Assembly (NCBI GenBank): GCA_002371135.1
Contig: DFGB01000079.1
Span: 26,987 to 70,720, forward strand
Reading direction: 5' to 3'
DNA length: 43,734 bases
Source of the DNA: Verrucomicrobia bacterium UBA3761
GTDB lineage: Bacteria > Verrucomicrobiota > Kiritimatiellia > RFP12 > UBA1067
A program made the position numbers and the translations under genes. The notes under the pieces are model-generated. The model did no database searches. It was not told where the DNA came from and was given only the letters and a program-made list of their open reading frames with translations. Shown here in pieces: positions 9,161-17,690 of the stretch. Within the stretch, counting starts at the first letter, position 1; each line of letters opens with the position of its first letter.

Positions 9161-9330
9161 AAGTAGGAAGTAGGAAGTAAGAAGCAAGAAGTAGGAGGTA
9201 GGAAGCAGGAGATGCCATAGCGTCAAGGAGGCGCGGCTTCAGCCGCGCAAAAATCGAATGCGTGGTGCGTGGCTCCTACTTCCTATTTCCTACTTCCTAT
9301 TTCCTTCTTCCTATTTCCTTCTTCCCTCCT
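9161..9330. repeat. Inverted arrays of GGAAGTA / TACTTCC units
   Basis: The left arm has about seven AGGAAGT-like heptads. The right arm (from about 9273) has CTTCCTA-like heptads in the opposite sense. Between them is a GCGCGGCT-TC-AGCCGCGC hairpin (9231-9248). It immediately follows the stop codon of the giant exported protein. Confidence 0.85.
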
Positions 9331-9331
9331 T

Positions 9332-9365
9332 GGGCCGCGCCAGCGCATACGCGCTGGCGCGGCCC
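9332..9365. terminator. Perfect 15-bp GC hairpin between gene units
   Basis: GGGCCGCGCCAGCGC, four-base loop ATAC, then the exact complement. There is only a weak T-tract (CTCTTG), so it is a strong stem but not a classical Rho-independent terminator. It ends two bases before the -35 box of the hom promoter and may insulate the two units. Confidence 0.55.
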
Positions 9366-9367
9366 TC

Positions 9368-9397
9368 TTGACATCGTGGCGGCAAAAAGTGTAAAAT
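9368..9397 (+). promoter_or_regulatory. Sigma-70-type promoter of hom-lysC
   Basis: TTGACA (9368-9373), 18-bp spacer, TAAAAT (9392-9397). It lies 37 bp upstream of the hom ATG. I saw no lysine riboswitch or leader peptide in the short leader. Confidence 0.75.
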
Positions 9398-9434
9398 ATT
9401 CCATTCAAATTGCAGCAAGGAGAACATTCATCAG

Positions 9435-10730
9435 ATGAAGCAAATCGGAGTAGGCATATTAGGCTTCGGAACGGTGGGCGCGGGCGTCGCTGACGGCCTG
9501 CTCAAGCACCGCGACGTCATGGCCAAGCGCCTTGGCGTCGACATCGTCCTCAAGGGGCTTTCCGACCTCGATATCACCACCCCCCGCGGCGTTGACGTGC
9601 CCAAGGATATCCTCACGACCGATTCTTCGAGCGTGATCGCCAACCCCGAGATTCAGATAATCGTGGAGACGATAGGCGGCACGGGCATTGCGAAGAAGCT
9701 CGTCCTCGAAGCGCTGAATGCGAAGAAGTGCGTCGTCACCGCCAACAAGAAGCTCCTTGCCGAATACGGGCGCGAGATATTCGACGCGGCGGAGGCGAAC
9801 GGGGTCGACATCTACTTTGGCGCGTCGGTCGGCGGCGGCATCCCGATCATCCGCGTCTTGCGCGAGGGCCTCGCCGGCAACGACATAGAATCCATCCACG
9901 GCATTCTCAACGGCACTTGCAACTACATCCTCACGCGCATGGAGAACGAAGGCCTTCCCTTCGACGCGGTCCTCAAAGACGCGCAGAAGCTCGGCTATGC
10001 CGAGGCGAACCCCTCGCTCGACATCGACGGCTTCGACACCGCGCACAAGGCGTGCATCCTCGCGGCGCTCGCCTACGGCTTCCAGCCGAAACTCGAAGAC
10101 GTGCAGGTGGAGGGCATCCGCAACCTCGCCGGCGAGGACGTCAAATACGCCGCCGACTTCGGCTACCGCATCAAGCTCCTCGCATACGTCTCGCGCGACG
10201 GCGACGAAGTGGAGGTTGGCGTGCATCCGACGCTCGTGCCCAGCTCCCACATGCTCTACAACGTGAACGACGCGTTCAACGCGGCGATGGTGAAGGGGGA
10301 CATGTCCGACTACACGATGTATTACGGACGCGGCGCGGGCCGCGCGCCGACGGCCTCGACGGTCGTCGGCGACATCGGCGACATCGCGCGCAATCTCGCC
10401 GCCGGCGAAACGCGCTACCGCCGCGCAGTGCCGCTCTACAACGACGGGAAGATTCGCCTGCGCGACGCGGGCGAGATTTCCTCCAGATTCTACGTGCGCT
10501 TCCTCGTCGAAGACAAGGCGGGCGCGTTCGGCACGATCGCCTCGATTCTCGGCAAATACAACGTATCCATCTCCGCCGCGTCGCAGAAGTCCGGCAGCGT
10601 CGGCAACCAGCCGGTGCCGGTCGTCGTCCTCACCCACATGGCGAAGACGGCCGACCTCGAAAAGGCCCTTGAAGAAATCGAAGCATCGGGCGTAGTCGGC
10701 GCGAAGCCGGTCAAGTTGAGGAGGCTCTGA
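9435..10730 (+). CDS. hom: Homoserine dehydrogenase
   Basis: A 431-residue NAD(P)-dependent homoserine dehydrogenase that reduces aspartate 4-semialdehyde to homoserine on the way to threonine and methionine. The N-terminal Rossmann motif is GILGFGTVGAGV (residues 7-18). The central catalytic domain has the family run ASVGGGIPIIR followed by GILNGTCNYIL. The C-terminal 80 residues form an ACT regulatory domain beginning around FYVRFLVEDKAGAFG, so threonine feedback is likely from family knowledge. AAGGAG lies about 14 bp upstream of the ATG. The stop codon overlaps the aspartate kinase start by one base (TGATG), so the two pathway enzymes are translationally coupled. Confidence 0.96.
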   Translation: MKQIGVGILGFGTVGAGVADGLLKHRDVMAKRLGVDIVLKGLSDLDITTPRGVDVPKDILTTDSSSVIANPEIQIIVETIGGTGIAKKLVLEALNAKKCVVTANKKLLAEYGREIFDAAEANGVDIYFGASVGGGIPIIRVLREGLAGNDIESIHGILNGTCNYILTRMENEGLPFDAVLKDAQKLGYAEANPSLDIDGFDTAHKACILAALAYGFQPKLEDVQVEGIRNLAGEDVKYAADFGYRIKLLAYVSRDGDEVEVGVHPTLVPSSHMLYNVNDAFNAAMVKGDMSDYTMYYGRGAGRAPTASTVVGDIGDIARNLAAGETRYRRAVPLYNDGKIRLRDAGEISSRFYVRFLVEDKAGAFGTIASILGKYNVSISAASQKSGSVGNQPVPVVVLTHMAKTADLEKALEEIEASGVVGAKPVKLRRL

Positions 10731-12088
10731 TGAAAGTTTGCAAATTCGGCGGTTCGTCGCTCGCCAACGCGACGCAGTTGAACAAGGTGATCGACATCGT
10801 CCTCGCCGATCCCTCGCGCAGGATTGTGGTCGTCTCCGCGCCCGGCAAGCGCTATTCCGGCGACACGAAGGTGACGGACCTGCTTATCGAACTCGCGTCG
10901 ACGGCGCAGAAGGGCGAGAACACGGATCGCCAGTTCGGCGCGGTCGTCGAGCGCTATGCCGAGATCGCGCAGGAGTTGAAGCTCGGCGACGAGATAGTCC
11001 GCGAAATCGAACACGACTTGATGGAGCGCCTCGCCGAGGTCGCTTCCCTCGCTCCGGCGGAGTTCATGGATTTGATGAAGGCCTCCGGCGAGGACAACAA
11101 CGCGAAACTCGTCGCCCGCGCGTTCGAGGCGCGCGGCAAGAGGGCGCGCTACGCGAGCCCCCGCGAGACCGGACTCGTCCTGAAGGGCGAATTCGGCGAC
11201 GCGACGCTCGACCCGGCGAGCTACGCCACGCTTTCGCGCGCGTTCTCGAATTTCGATGGCATAGTCGTCTACCCCGGCTTCTTCGGCTACACCAAGGAAG
11301 GCAAGGTGGCCACGTTCCCGCGCGGCGGCAGCGACATCACGGGTTCGATCCTCGCCGCCGCCGTCTGCGCCGACGTGTATGAAAACTTCACCGACGTCGA
11401 CTCCGTCTACCCCGTCGACCCGCGCATCGTCCCCGAAGTGAAGGACGGCATCGCGACGATGACCTACCGCGAGATGCGCGAACTCGCCTACGCCGGCTTC
11501 GGCGTCTTCAACGACGATGCGGTCATCCCCGCCGTCCGCGCACGCATCCCGATCAACATCCGCAACACGAACCACCCCTCCGAGCCCGGCACGATGATCC
11601 AGCAGTCGCGTCGCGTCGTTCCCGGCACGGTCGTCGGCATCGCCGCGGCGGACGGGTTTTGCAACATCGTCGTCGAGAAGTATTTGATGAACAGGGCCAT
11701 CGGCTTCGGACGCAAGCTCCTGCAGATCCTCGAAGAAGAAGGCATCTCCTACGACCACATGCCCTCGGGCGTCGACCTCCAGTGCGTCGTCGTGAAGGGC
11801 TTGTATCTGACCAAGGAGAAGGAGCGCACCGTCCTCCAGCGCATCAAGCGCGAACTCGATCCCGACTACGTCGTCATCGAACATGATTTGACGATCCTCA
11901 TGGTCGTGGGCGAGGGCATGTGCTACACGGCTGGCATGTTCGCCAAGGCGTGCCTCGCGCTCGCCTCGGCCGGCATCAACATTTCCATGGTGAACCAGGG
12001 TTCGAGCGAAGTCTCGTTCATGATCGCCATTCGCTCGAAGGACCGCGACACCGCCGTCCGCGCCCTCTACAAGGCGTTCTTCGGGTGA
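10730..12088 (+). CDS. lysC: Aspartate kinase
   Basis: A 452-residue monofunctional aspartate kinase catalysing the first step of the Lys/Thr/Met pathway (aspartate + ATP to aspartyl phosphate). The N-terminal substrate motif is KFGGSSLAN (residues 5-13) and the nucleotide-binding run is FPRGGSDITGS. The C-terminal 150 residues hold two ACT domains (one starts near NIVVEKYLMN; the last contains MFAKACLALASAGINISMV). It overlaps hom by one base. The order hom then lysC puts the committed kinase second. The gene symbol refers to family only; which end product inhibits it cannot be told from sequence. The 41-bp gap to fabH holds only GGGAAGGAGGG, serving as the fabH ribosome-binding site, so co-transcription is likely. 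Confidence 0.95.
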   Translation: MKVCKFGGSSLANATQLNKVIDIVLADPSRRIVVVSAPGKRYSGDTKVTDLLIELASTAQKGENTDRQFGAVVERYAEIAQELKLGDEIVREIEHDLMERLAEVASLAPAEFMDLMKASGEDNNAKLVARAFEARGKRARYASPRETGLVLKGEFGDATLDPASYATLSRAFSNFDGIVVYPGFFGYTKEGKVATFPRGGSDITGSILAAAVCADVYENFTDVDSVYPVDPRIVPEVKDGIATMTYREMRELAYAGFGVFNDDAVIPAVRARIPINIRNTNHPSEPGTMIQQSRRVVPGTVVGIAAADGFCNIVVEKYLMNRAIGFGRKLLQILEEEGISYDHMPSGVDLQCVVVKGLYLTKEKERTVLQRIKRELDPDYVVIEHDLTILMVVGEGMCYTAGMFAKACLALASAGINISMVNQGSSEVSFMIAIRSKDRDTAVRALYKAFFG

Positions 12089-12129
12089 GACTGGATTCAG
12101 GATTCGCAAACTCCGGGAAGGAGGGAAAA

Positions 12130-13149
12130 ATGGGAATAAAGATACTGGGCACGGGCAGCTATCTGCCCGGGAAGGTCGTCACGAACGACGACATCGCCAA
12201 GTCGCTCGACACTACGGACGAGTGGATTTTCTCGCACACGGGCATTCATTCTCGCCATGTGGCGGGGGAAGGGGAGTCGACCTCGACCATGGCGGCGGAG
12301 GCCGCGCGCCGGGCGCTCGAGGCGGCAGGCGCGGCGCCCGAGGAGATAGGGCTCGTAGTCGTCGCCACCTCCACACCGGACTACAACCCGTTCCCCTCTA
12401 CGGCGTGCATCGTGCAGAGCCTGCTCGGGTGCAAGAACGCGGGCGCGTTCGACCTCCAGGCCGCGTGCGCCGGTTTCGTCTACGCGCTCGAACAGGCCCG
12501 CGGATTCGTCAATTTCTATCCAGACAAGAAGGCGCTCGTGATCGGCGCTGAATCGCTCACGCGCATTCTCGACTGGTCAGACCGCGCTTCGTGCATCCTC
12601 TTCGGCGACGGCGCGGGCGCGGTCGTGCTCGGCAACGACGAGGCCCCCGGCGTCGCCTCCGCCAAGACCACCGCCCACACGATTCTCGGCGCGGACGGCG
12701 GCGGGGCGCATTTCATTACGCGTACGGGCGGCTGCAAGAACGCCCTGCCGTTCACCTCGATGGGCATCCCCGCCAAGGCCGACCCGGAGCGCCCGGAGCT
12801 CGTGCTCATGGGCCACGACGTCTTCGCGTTCGCCGTGCGCACCCTCTCCAAAGTCGCGCGCGACCTCTGCGAGAAACTCGGCACCACGCCCGAGGCGCTC
12901 GACCGCGTCTTCGCCCACCAGGCCAACGGCCGCATCATCGAGGCCGTGGCGCGCAGGATGAAGCTCCCGCTCGAAAAATTCTGGCTCAACCTCGAAACGA
13001 CGGCCAACACGTCTGCCGCCTCCATTCCGATTTCGCTCGACCAGGCCGTGCGCGCGGGCGAACTTGCCGACGGCATGAAAATCGTCATGGTCGGCTTCGG
13101 GGCAGGCCTCACCTACGCCGGAACGTATTGCACCTGGCCGAACCTGTAA
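12130..13149 (+). CDS. fabH: Beta-ketoacyl-ACP synthase III
   Basis: A 339-residue KAS III, which starts fatty acid synthesis by condensing acetyl-CoA (or a branched starter) with malonyl-ACP. The catalytic triad is visible: C113 in LQAACAGFVYAL, H263 in AHQANGR and N293 in NTSAAS. The open frame runs 210 bp further upstream, but the start at 12130 fits the family (MGIKILGTGSYLP) and has AGGAGGG just before it. It is followed by FabF and FabZ, forming a partial fatty acid gene set; acpP, fabD and fabG are not in the window. A 156-bp repeat-filled gap separates it from fabF. Confidence 0.95.
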   Translation: MGIKILGTGSYLPGKVVTNDDIAKSLDTTDEWIFSHTGIHSRHVAGEGESTSTMAAEAARRALEAAGAAPEEIGLVVVATSTPDYNPFPSTACIVQSLLGCKNAGAFDLQAACAGFVYALEQARGFVNFYPDKKALVIGAESLTRILDWSDRASCILFGDGAGAVVLGNDEAPGVASAKTTAHTILGADGGGAHFITRTGGCKNALPFTSMGIPAKADPERPELVLMGHDVFAFAVRTLSKVARDLCEKLGTTPEALDRVFAHQANGRIIEAVARRMKLPLEKFWLNLETTANTSAASIPISLDQAVRAGELADGMKIVMVGFGAGLTYAGTYCTWPNL

Positions 13150-13150
13150 G

Positions 13151-13284
13151 GCTCTAGCAGATCTAGAAATTCTAGAAAAACTAGAAGATCTAGAGCATCT
13201 AGGACATCTAGAAGTCTACTTCTATATCTTCCCTCTTCCCTCTTCTCTCTTCCCTCTTACCTCTTCCCTCTTCCCTCTTCCCTT
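13151..13284. repeat. TCTAGAA array followed by CTTCCCT array
   Basis: About seven 9-11 bp units around TCTAGA(A) (13153-13220) pass directly into about nine TTCCCTC heptads (13228-13284). The same two unit types also adjoin at 33176-33262. They fill the fabH-fabF gap. Confidence 0.85.
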
Positions 13285-13305
13285 TACATATCATAAGGAC
13301 GCATC

Positions 13306-14562
13306 ATGAAAAAAGTAATGGTAACTGGCATCGGAATGCTCACCGCAGTCGGCAACGGCCGCGAAGCGACGTGGGCTGCCATCAAGGCGGGCACGCCCGG
13401 CATCGGCAAGATCACCAAATTCGACGCGTCGCGTTGCACATGCCAAGTGGCGGCCGAGCTCAAGGGCTTCAGCGAATACGCCCTCGAATCAGGGCTCATC
13501 GACCGCAAGGAAATGCGTCACATGGCTCTCTTCTCGCAGTATGCCGTCGTCGCCGCCAACGAAGCGTGGAAGGACGCCGGCTTCACGGAAGAGAACAAGC
13601 CCGACATGGACCGCGTGGGCACGATATTCGGCTGCGGCATAGGCGGCCTCGAAGTCACGCGCGATTCGTTCAAGACCCTTTTCGACCGCGGCCCCGACCG
13701 CATTTCGCCGCTCGCGATCCCCGAGCTCATCTCGAACGAAGCCCCCGGCAACGTCGCCATCGCAATCGGCGCCAAGGGTCCCGCGCAGGTCGTCTCCACC
13801 GCGTGCGCGAGTTCCACCGACGCGCTCGGCATTTCGCTCGACATGATCCGCTCCGGCCGCGCCGACATCGTCATCGCCGGCGGCACAGAGGCCGTCATCA
13901 TGGAGTTCACCGTCGCCGGATTCATGAAGGAGAAGGCGCTTGCGACGAAGTTCAACGACACGCCCGAAAAGGCCTGCCGTCCGTTCAACATCGACCGCGA
14001 CGGCTTCGTGATGGGCGAAGGCGCGGCCGTGCTCATTCTCGAATCCGAGGAACACGCCAAGGCCCGCGGCGCGAAGGTGTATTGCGAACTCGCCGGCTAC
14101 GGCGCTTCTTGCGACGCCTACCACATCACCGCCCCCGACCCCTCCGGCGACGGCGCCGTCAAGGCCATCGAAGCCGCCCTCAAGGACGCCGGCGTCGAGG
14201 ACAAGACGACCGTCGACTACATCAACGCCCACGGCACCTCCACGCATCTCAACGATGCGATGGAGACTACCGCCTTCAAACGCGTTTTCGGCGAGGAGCA
14301 GGCGAAGAAGATCAACATCTCGTCAACCAAGCCTTTCCACGGACACTGCCTCGGCGCGACAGGCGCCATCGAGGCCGCCGTCACCGCGCTCGCAATCCGC
14401 GACGGCTTCGTCCCCGCCACGATCAACTACGAGAACCCCGACCCCGAGCTCGACCTCAACTACACCCCGAACGTCGGCGTCGAGCGCGACATCCGCGTCG
14501 CTGTGAGCTCCTCGCTCGGTTTCGGCGGCCACAACGGCATTCTCGTTTTCAAGAAGGCGTAA
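13306..14562 (+). CDS. fabF: Beta-ketoacyl-ACP synthase II
   Basis: A 418-residue elongating ketoacyl-ACP synthase (KAS I/II). The Cys-His-His triad is C167 (TACASSTDALG), H309 (NAHGTSTHLND) and H347 (in HGHCLGATGAIEA). Length and motif order match FabF. TAAGGA lies about ten bases before the ATG. FabZ follows after 11 bp with AAGGAGG, so the two are one transcript. With FabH upstream they supply the initiation, condensation and dehydration steps of type II fatty acid synthesis. Confidence 0.95.
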   Translation: MKKVMVTGIGMLTAVGNGREATWAAIKAGTPGIGKITKFDASRCTCQVAAELKGFSEYALESGLIDRKEMRHMALFSQYAVVAANEAWKDAGFTEENKPDMDRVGTIFGCGIGGLEVTRDSFKTLFDRGPDRISPLAIPELISNEAPGNVAIAIGAKGPAQVVSTACASSTDALGISLDMIRSGRADIVIAGGTEAVIMEFTVAGFMKEKALATKFNDTPEKACRPFNIDRDGFVMGEGAAVLILESEEHAKARGAKVYCELAGYGASCDAYHITAPDPSGDGAVKAIEAALKDAGVEDKTTVDYINAHGTSTHLNDAMETTAFKRVFGEEQAKKINISSTKPFHGHCLGATGAIEAAVTALAIRDGFVPATINYENPDPELDLNYTPNVGVERDIRVAVSSSLGFGGHNGILVFKKA

Positions 14563-14573
14563 GGAGGCTGGCG

Positions 14574-15035
14574 ATGGAATATCCGCAGTTCAAGAACGTC
14601 TACAACACGCCAGGCATCGAACTTCTTCCGCACCGCGAGCCGTTCCTCTTCGTCGATACTCTCGTTTCGGCCGACGAGACGGGCGCGCTCGCAGAGTATA
14701 CTTACACGACGGAGAAGAACGACTTTTTCCGCGGCCACTTCCCGGATTTCCCGATCGTCCCCGGCGTGGTGCTCATAGAATCGATGGCGCAGGCGGCCGG
14801 AGCCGGGCTCGTCGCGACCGGCCTCATCGGCGGCGAAGACCGCAAGGCGTCGTTCATCCTCGCCGCGGTCGAGAACGCCCGCTTCAAGGAACCCGTCCGC
14901 CCCGGCGACAAGCTCGTCACTGTCGCCAAGATTCTCAAGCTCCGCAAGCCGCTCGTCAGTTTCGAGCTTCAGGGCTTCGTGAACGACAAGCCCGCCTGCT
15001 CCTGCACGGTCAAGTGCATGCTGGGCGAAAAGTGA
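14574..15035 (+). CDS. fabZ: 3-hydroxyacyl-ACP dehydratase FabZ
   Basis: A 153-residue hot-dog-fold dehydratase that removes water from 3-hydroxyacyl-ACP. The hallmark is G-H55-FPDFPIVPGVVLIE69-SMAQAAG, with His55 and Glu69 as catalytic pair. LLPHREPFLFVD at residues 18-28 is the conserved N-terminal strand. The start at 14574 was chosen because AAGGAGG precedes it and the long upstream extension in this frame only shadows fabF. It is the last gene of the fabF unit; downstream lies a 347-bp composite repeat. Confidence 0.95.
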   Translation: MEYPQFKNVYNTPGIELLPHREPFLFVDTLVSADETGALAEYTYTTEKNDFFRGHFPDFPIVPGVVLIESMAQAAGAGLVATGLIGGEDRKASFILAAVENARFKEPVRPGDKLVTVAKILKLRKPLVSFELQGFVNDKPACSCTVKCMLGEK

Positions 15036-15043
15036 GAATTGCT

Positions 15044-15382
15044 CGATTTTCGATTTCTCGATTGAATTTTACATTTTACATTTCGCATTGTATTTTCACT
15101 ACCATGCAATAGGTTTTTATCGCAGAGACGCAGAGTTTCCAAGGGTTTTTCGCATTTTTCATGAGACGTCAAATCAACACACTCTTTAGCCAAAATGAAA
15201 GAACTATGCGCTGTGCATATGAAATAACACCAACAAAATCCATAATCTCTGCGACTCTGCGTCTCTGCGATAAAAATCTATTGTATGCTATTGTGAAAAA
15301 ATGCAATGCGAAATGCGAAATGTAAAATGTAAAATTCAATCGAAAAATCGAAAAATATTCTTCCCTCTTCCCTCTTCCTCCC
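15044..15382. repeat. Composite nested inverted repeat between fabZ and hisD
   Basis: The outer left arm (15044-15095) has TTCGATTT, then TTTTACATTTTACATTTCGC units. The outer right arm (about 15298-15357) is its reverse complement (GCGAAATGTAAAATG, then ATCGAAAAATCG). The palindromic element copy C is nested between them. Four TTCCCTC heptads (about 15360-15378) follow and touch the hisD start codon. No gene is present in this 347-bp gap. Confidence 0.88.
15097..15293. repeat. Palindromic MITE-like element copy C (197 bp)
   Basis: The same termini and the same 110-115 bp centre as copy B at 3569-3775, over 11 kb away. The two differ in the number and type of GCAGAGA units in the arms. The centre contains TATGC-GCTGT-GCATA, itself a small palindrome. 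No open reading frame of note lies inside. Confidence 0.9.
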
Positions 15383-16675
15383 ATGATACGCATAGTCACC
15401 GTCGGCGACAAGGCCATAGAGAAGTTCAACGCGCGTCCCGCCTTCCCTGAAGAGGCGGAGAAGGCGGCGGCGGCCGTGCTCGCCGACATCCGCAAGCGCG
15501 GCGACCGCGCCGTCGCCGACGCCGTCGCGAAATTCGAGGGCGCGAGGCTCAAGCCGTCGCAATTCGCCATCTCCGGCGTCTCCGCGAAGGACCTCGAAAA
15601 GACCATCGACCGCCGCATCGTCGCCGCCGTCAAGGAAGCGCACAAGCGCATCCTCGCGTTCTCCAAGGCGTCGTTGCGCGAGCCGTGGAAGATGGCGACG
15701 CCTTGCGGCGGCTGCGAAGGCGAGTTCTATAGCCCGATGGACCGCGTGGGCGTCTACATCCCGGGCGGCACCGCGCCCCTCGCTTCCACCGCGATCCACA
15801 CCGTCACTCTCGCCAAGGCCGCAGGCGTCAAGGAGATTGTCGCCTGCACTCCGGCCGGCAAGACGGGCGAAGTGAATCCCGTCCTCCTCTACGCGCTCCT
15901 CCTCGCGGGCGCGACCGAAATCTACCGCGTCGGCGGCATCCAGGCCGTCGGCATGATGGCGTTCGGCACGAAGACCTGCCGCAAGGTCCAGAAGATCGCC
16001 GGCCCCGGCAATGCGTTCGTCACGGCGGCGAAGAGGCAGGTCTACGGTTATGTGGCGATCGACCAGGTGGCCGGGCCTTCCGAAATAGCGGTGCTGACGG
16101 ATGGCAGCGTCGACAAGGCGTGGATCGCCGCCGACCTGCTTTCGCAGGCCGAGCACGGCAGCGGCTGGGAGAAGTCGCTTTGCGTCGTCACGTCCCGCGA
16201 ATTGGCCGAAGAGATCAAGGTCGAAATCCTGCGCCAGATGAAGACCCTCTCCCGTCGTGCTCTCGTCGAGCGCGTTATCAAGCGCGACGGCATCCTTGTC
16301 GTCGTCGCCAAGAATGTCGCCGAAGGGTTGGAGGTGGTCAACCGTTTCGCGCCGGAGCATTTCGAGCTCATGACCGCAAACGCGCTCAAGGATATGAAGG
16401 GCGTGCGCTCCGCGGGCGCGGTGTTCGCGGGCGCGTGGACGCCGGAGTCGTGCGGCGATTTCGTCGCCGGCCCCAGCCACGTGCTCCCGACTGGCGGCGC
16501 CGCCAACATGTTCAACGGCCTCACGCCGGACGATTTCCGCCGCCGCCACAGCTTCGTCGCGTTTTCAAAGGAAGACCTCGCGAAGACCTGCTCCGCGATC
16601 GAAGCGTTCGCCGCCGTTGAAGGTCTCGATGCCCACGGCCGCGCCGCTACGATCAGAATCAGGAACAAAGTTTAA
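15383..16675 (+). CDS. hisD: Histidinol dehydrogenase
   Basis: A 430-residue histidinol dehydrogenase, which performs the last two NAD-dependent oxidations of histidine synthesis. Zn/substrate residues Q255 and H258 lie in SQAEHGSG. The catalytic pair E325-H326 lies in FAPEHFEL. The run AGPSEIAVLTD and a GPSHVLPTGG segment near the C-terminus are family signatures. The ATG directly follows CTTCCTCCC of a heptad array, and no Shine-Dalgarno is present. It overlaps the next gene by one base (TAATG). No other his gene is in the window, so hisD is detached from any his operon. Confidence 0.95.
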   Translation: MIRIVTVGDKAIEKFNARPAFPEEAEKAAAAVLADIRKRGDRAVADAVAKFEGARLKPSQFAISGVSAKDLEKTIDRRIVAAVKEAHKRILAFSKASLREPWKMATPCGGCEGEFYSPMDRVGVYIPGGTAPLASTAIHTVTLAKAAGVKEIVACTPAGKTGEVNPVLLYALLLAGATEIYRVGGIQAVGMMAFGTKTCRKVQKIAGPGNAFVTAAKRQVYGYVAIDQVAGPSEIAVLTDGSVDKAWIAADLLSQAEHGSGWEKSLCVVTSRELAEEIKVEILRQMKTLSRRALVERVIKRDGILVVVAKNVAEGLEVVNRFAPEHFELMTANALKDMKGVRSAGAVFAGAWTPESCGDFVAGPSHVLPTGGAANMFNGLTPDDFRRRHSFVAFSKEDLAKTCSAIEAFAAVEGLDAHGRAATIRIRNKV

Positions 16676-17493
16676 TGACGTTTCTCCAGCGAAAGGCATA
16701 TGACATAGGAGCCGGTTTTGCCGCGCTCCTATGGCCTTTTTTCAGGAAGCGCAGGAGAATTTCGATAGAGAACATAATGAAAGGCGGCGTCGCCTCTGAT
16801 GAACAAGAGGCGCGGCGCATGGCGAAGACGGCGTTTTGCCATCTTGCCGGCCACATCGCCGAAGCGCTTTTCGTGCCGGGCGTGATCAACGCCGGCAACT
16901 GGCGCGAGCACCTCGACGTCGAAGGCGCCGACGAAGAGGCCGTCCGGCTCTTGCTGGACACCCCGGACGAGCCTATTCTGCTCGTCAGCGCCCACCACGG
17001 CGTCTGGGAGGCGGCCACGAATCTCCTTTCTTTCGCCCGCCCGATGATCGCCATCGCCCGCGTCATGAATTCGAAACTCGTCGCGAACTGGCTCAAAAAG
17101 CACCACTTCCGCGGCAAAATCACGGTAATCGACAAAAACCACGGCTTCACCACCGACGTCATCCGCCAGTGGTTCGCCACGAACGCCGCGATGACGATCC
17201 TCGTCGATCAGCACACGAAGAAGGGCGCCAAACTCAAATTTTTCGGCCGCACGGCGTATACGTTCACCTCCGCGACGCGCCTTGCGATGCGCACAGGCGT
17301 GAGAATCGTAGTCGGCTCGTTCGTCCGTATCGCCCCGTATCGCTACAAACTCGTCGGCGGAGCGCCTCTTCGCTTTGCGAAAGATGCCGACCGCGACGCC
17401 GCCACCCAGCTCCTCAACGACCGCCTCGAGGCCGCCATACGCGCCTACCCCGAGCAATACCTCTGGTCGCACCGCCGCTGGCGGTGCGATTGA
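16675..17493 (+). CDS. LpxL/HtrB-type lysophospholipid (lipid A) acyltransferase
   Basis: A 272-residue member of the LpxL/LpxM/HtrB acyltransferase family, which adds secondary acyl chains to lipid A at the inner face of the inner membrane. The catalytic HX4(D/E) motif is H107-x4-E112 in SAHHGVWEA. Other family marks are LVDQHTKKGAKLKFFGR and the C-terminal EQYLWSHRRWR. The N-terminus has one hydrophobic stretch followed by KRRR. It is slightly shorter than the usual 290-310 residues. Because substrate choice within the family varies (including PIM and ornithine-lipid acyltransferases), I give no symbol. Its presence supports a diderm cell with lipid A. It is translationally coupled to hisD. 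Confidence 0.88.
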   Translation: MTFLQRKAYDIGAGFAALLWPFFRKRRRISIENIMKGGVASDEQEARRMAKTAFCHLAGHIAEALFVPGVINAGNWREHLDVEGADEEAVRLLLDTPDEPILLVSAHHGVWEAATNLLSFARPMIAIARVMNSKLVANWLKKHHFRGKITVIDKNHGFTTDVIRQWFATNAAMTILVDQHTKKGAKLKFFGRTAYTFTSATRLAMRTGVRIVVGSFVRIAPYRYKLVGGAPLRFAKDADRDAATQLLNDRLEAAIRAYPEQYLWSHRRWRCD

Positions 17494-17690
17494 CCTTCGA
17501 CATGGCGGCCACCAATGGCGATTTAGTTTGAAGCGTTGGCTCTTCGCAAAAGCGAGGGCGAGCGGAATCGCCCCCTCGCGGCGGCCCAAGCGCCAAGGAG
17601 GTGCGGCTTTAGCCGCGCCGGTATTTTGCGCCTCCTTGCCCTCAAGCTTGTTCCATGGCGCGGCTGAAGCCGCGCCTCCTTGCCGCTCAA
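17494..17690. repeat. GCGCGGCT-AGCCGCGC hairpin pair
   Basis: The first part of the 445-bp gap after the acyltransferase. Two copies of a 20-bp palindrome (17601-17618 and 17657-17676) are arranged so that AAGGAGG and CCTCCTT flanks form a larger inverted repeat. Related copies lie at 9231-9248, 26307-26324, 26344-26363 and, degenerate, at about 23903-23921. No coding potential is seen. Confidence 0.75.

Noticed and set aside
9398..9434. Lysine riboswitch or threonine leader peptide before hom-lysC
   Set aside because: The leader after the promoter is under 40 nt and holds no structured element or run of Thr/Ile/Lys codons.
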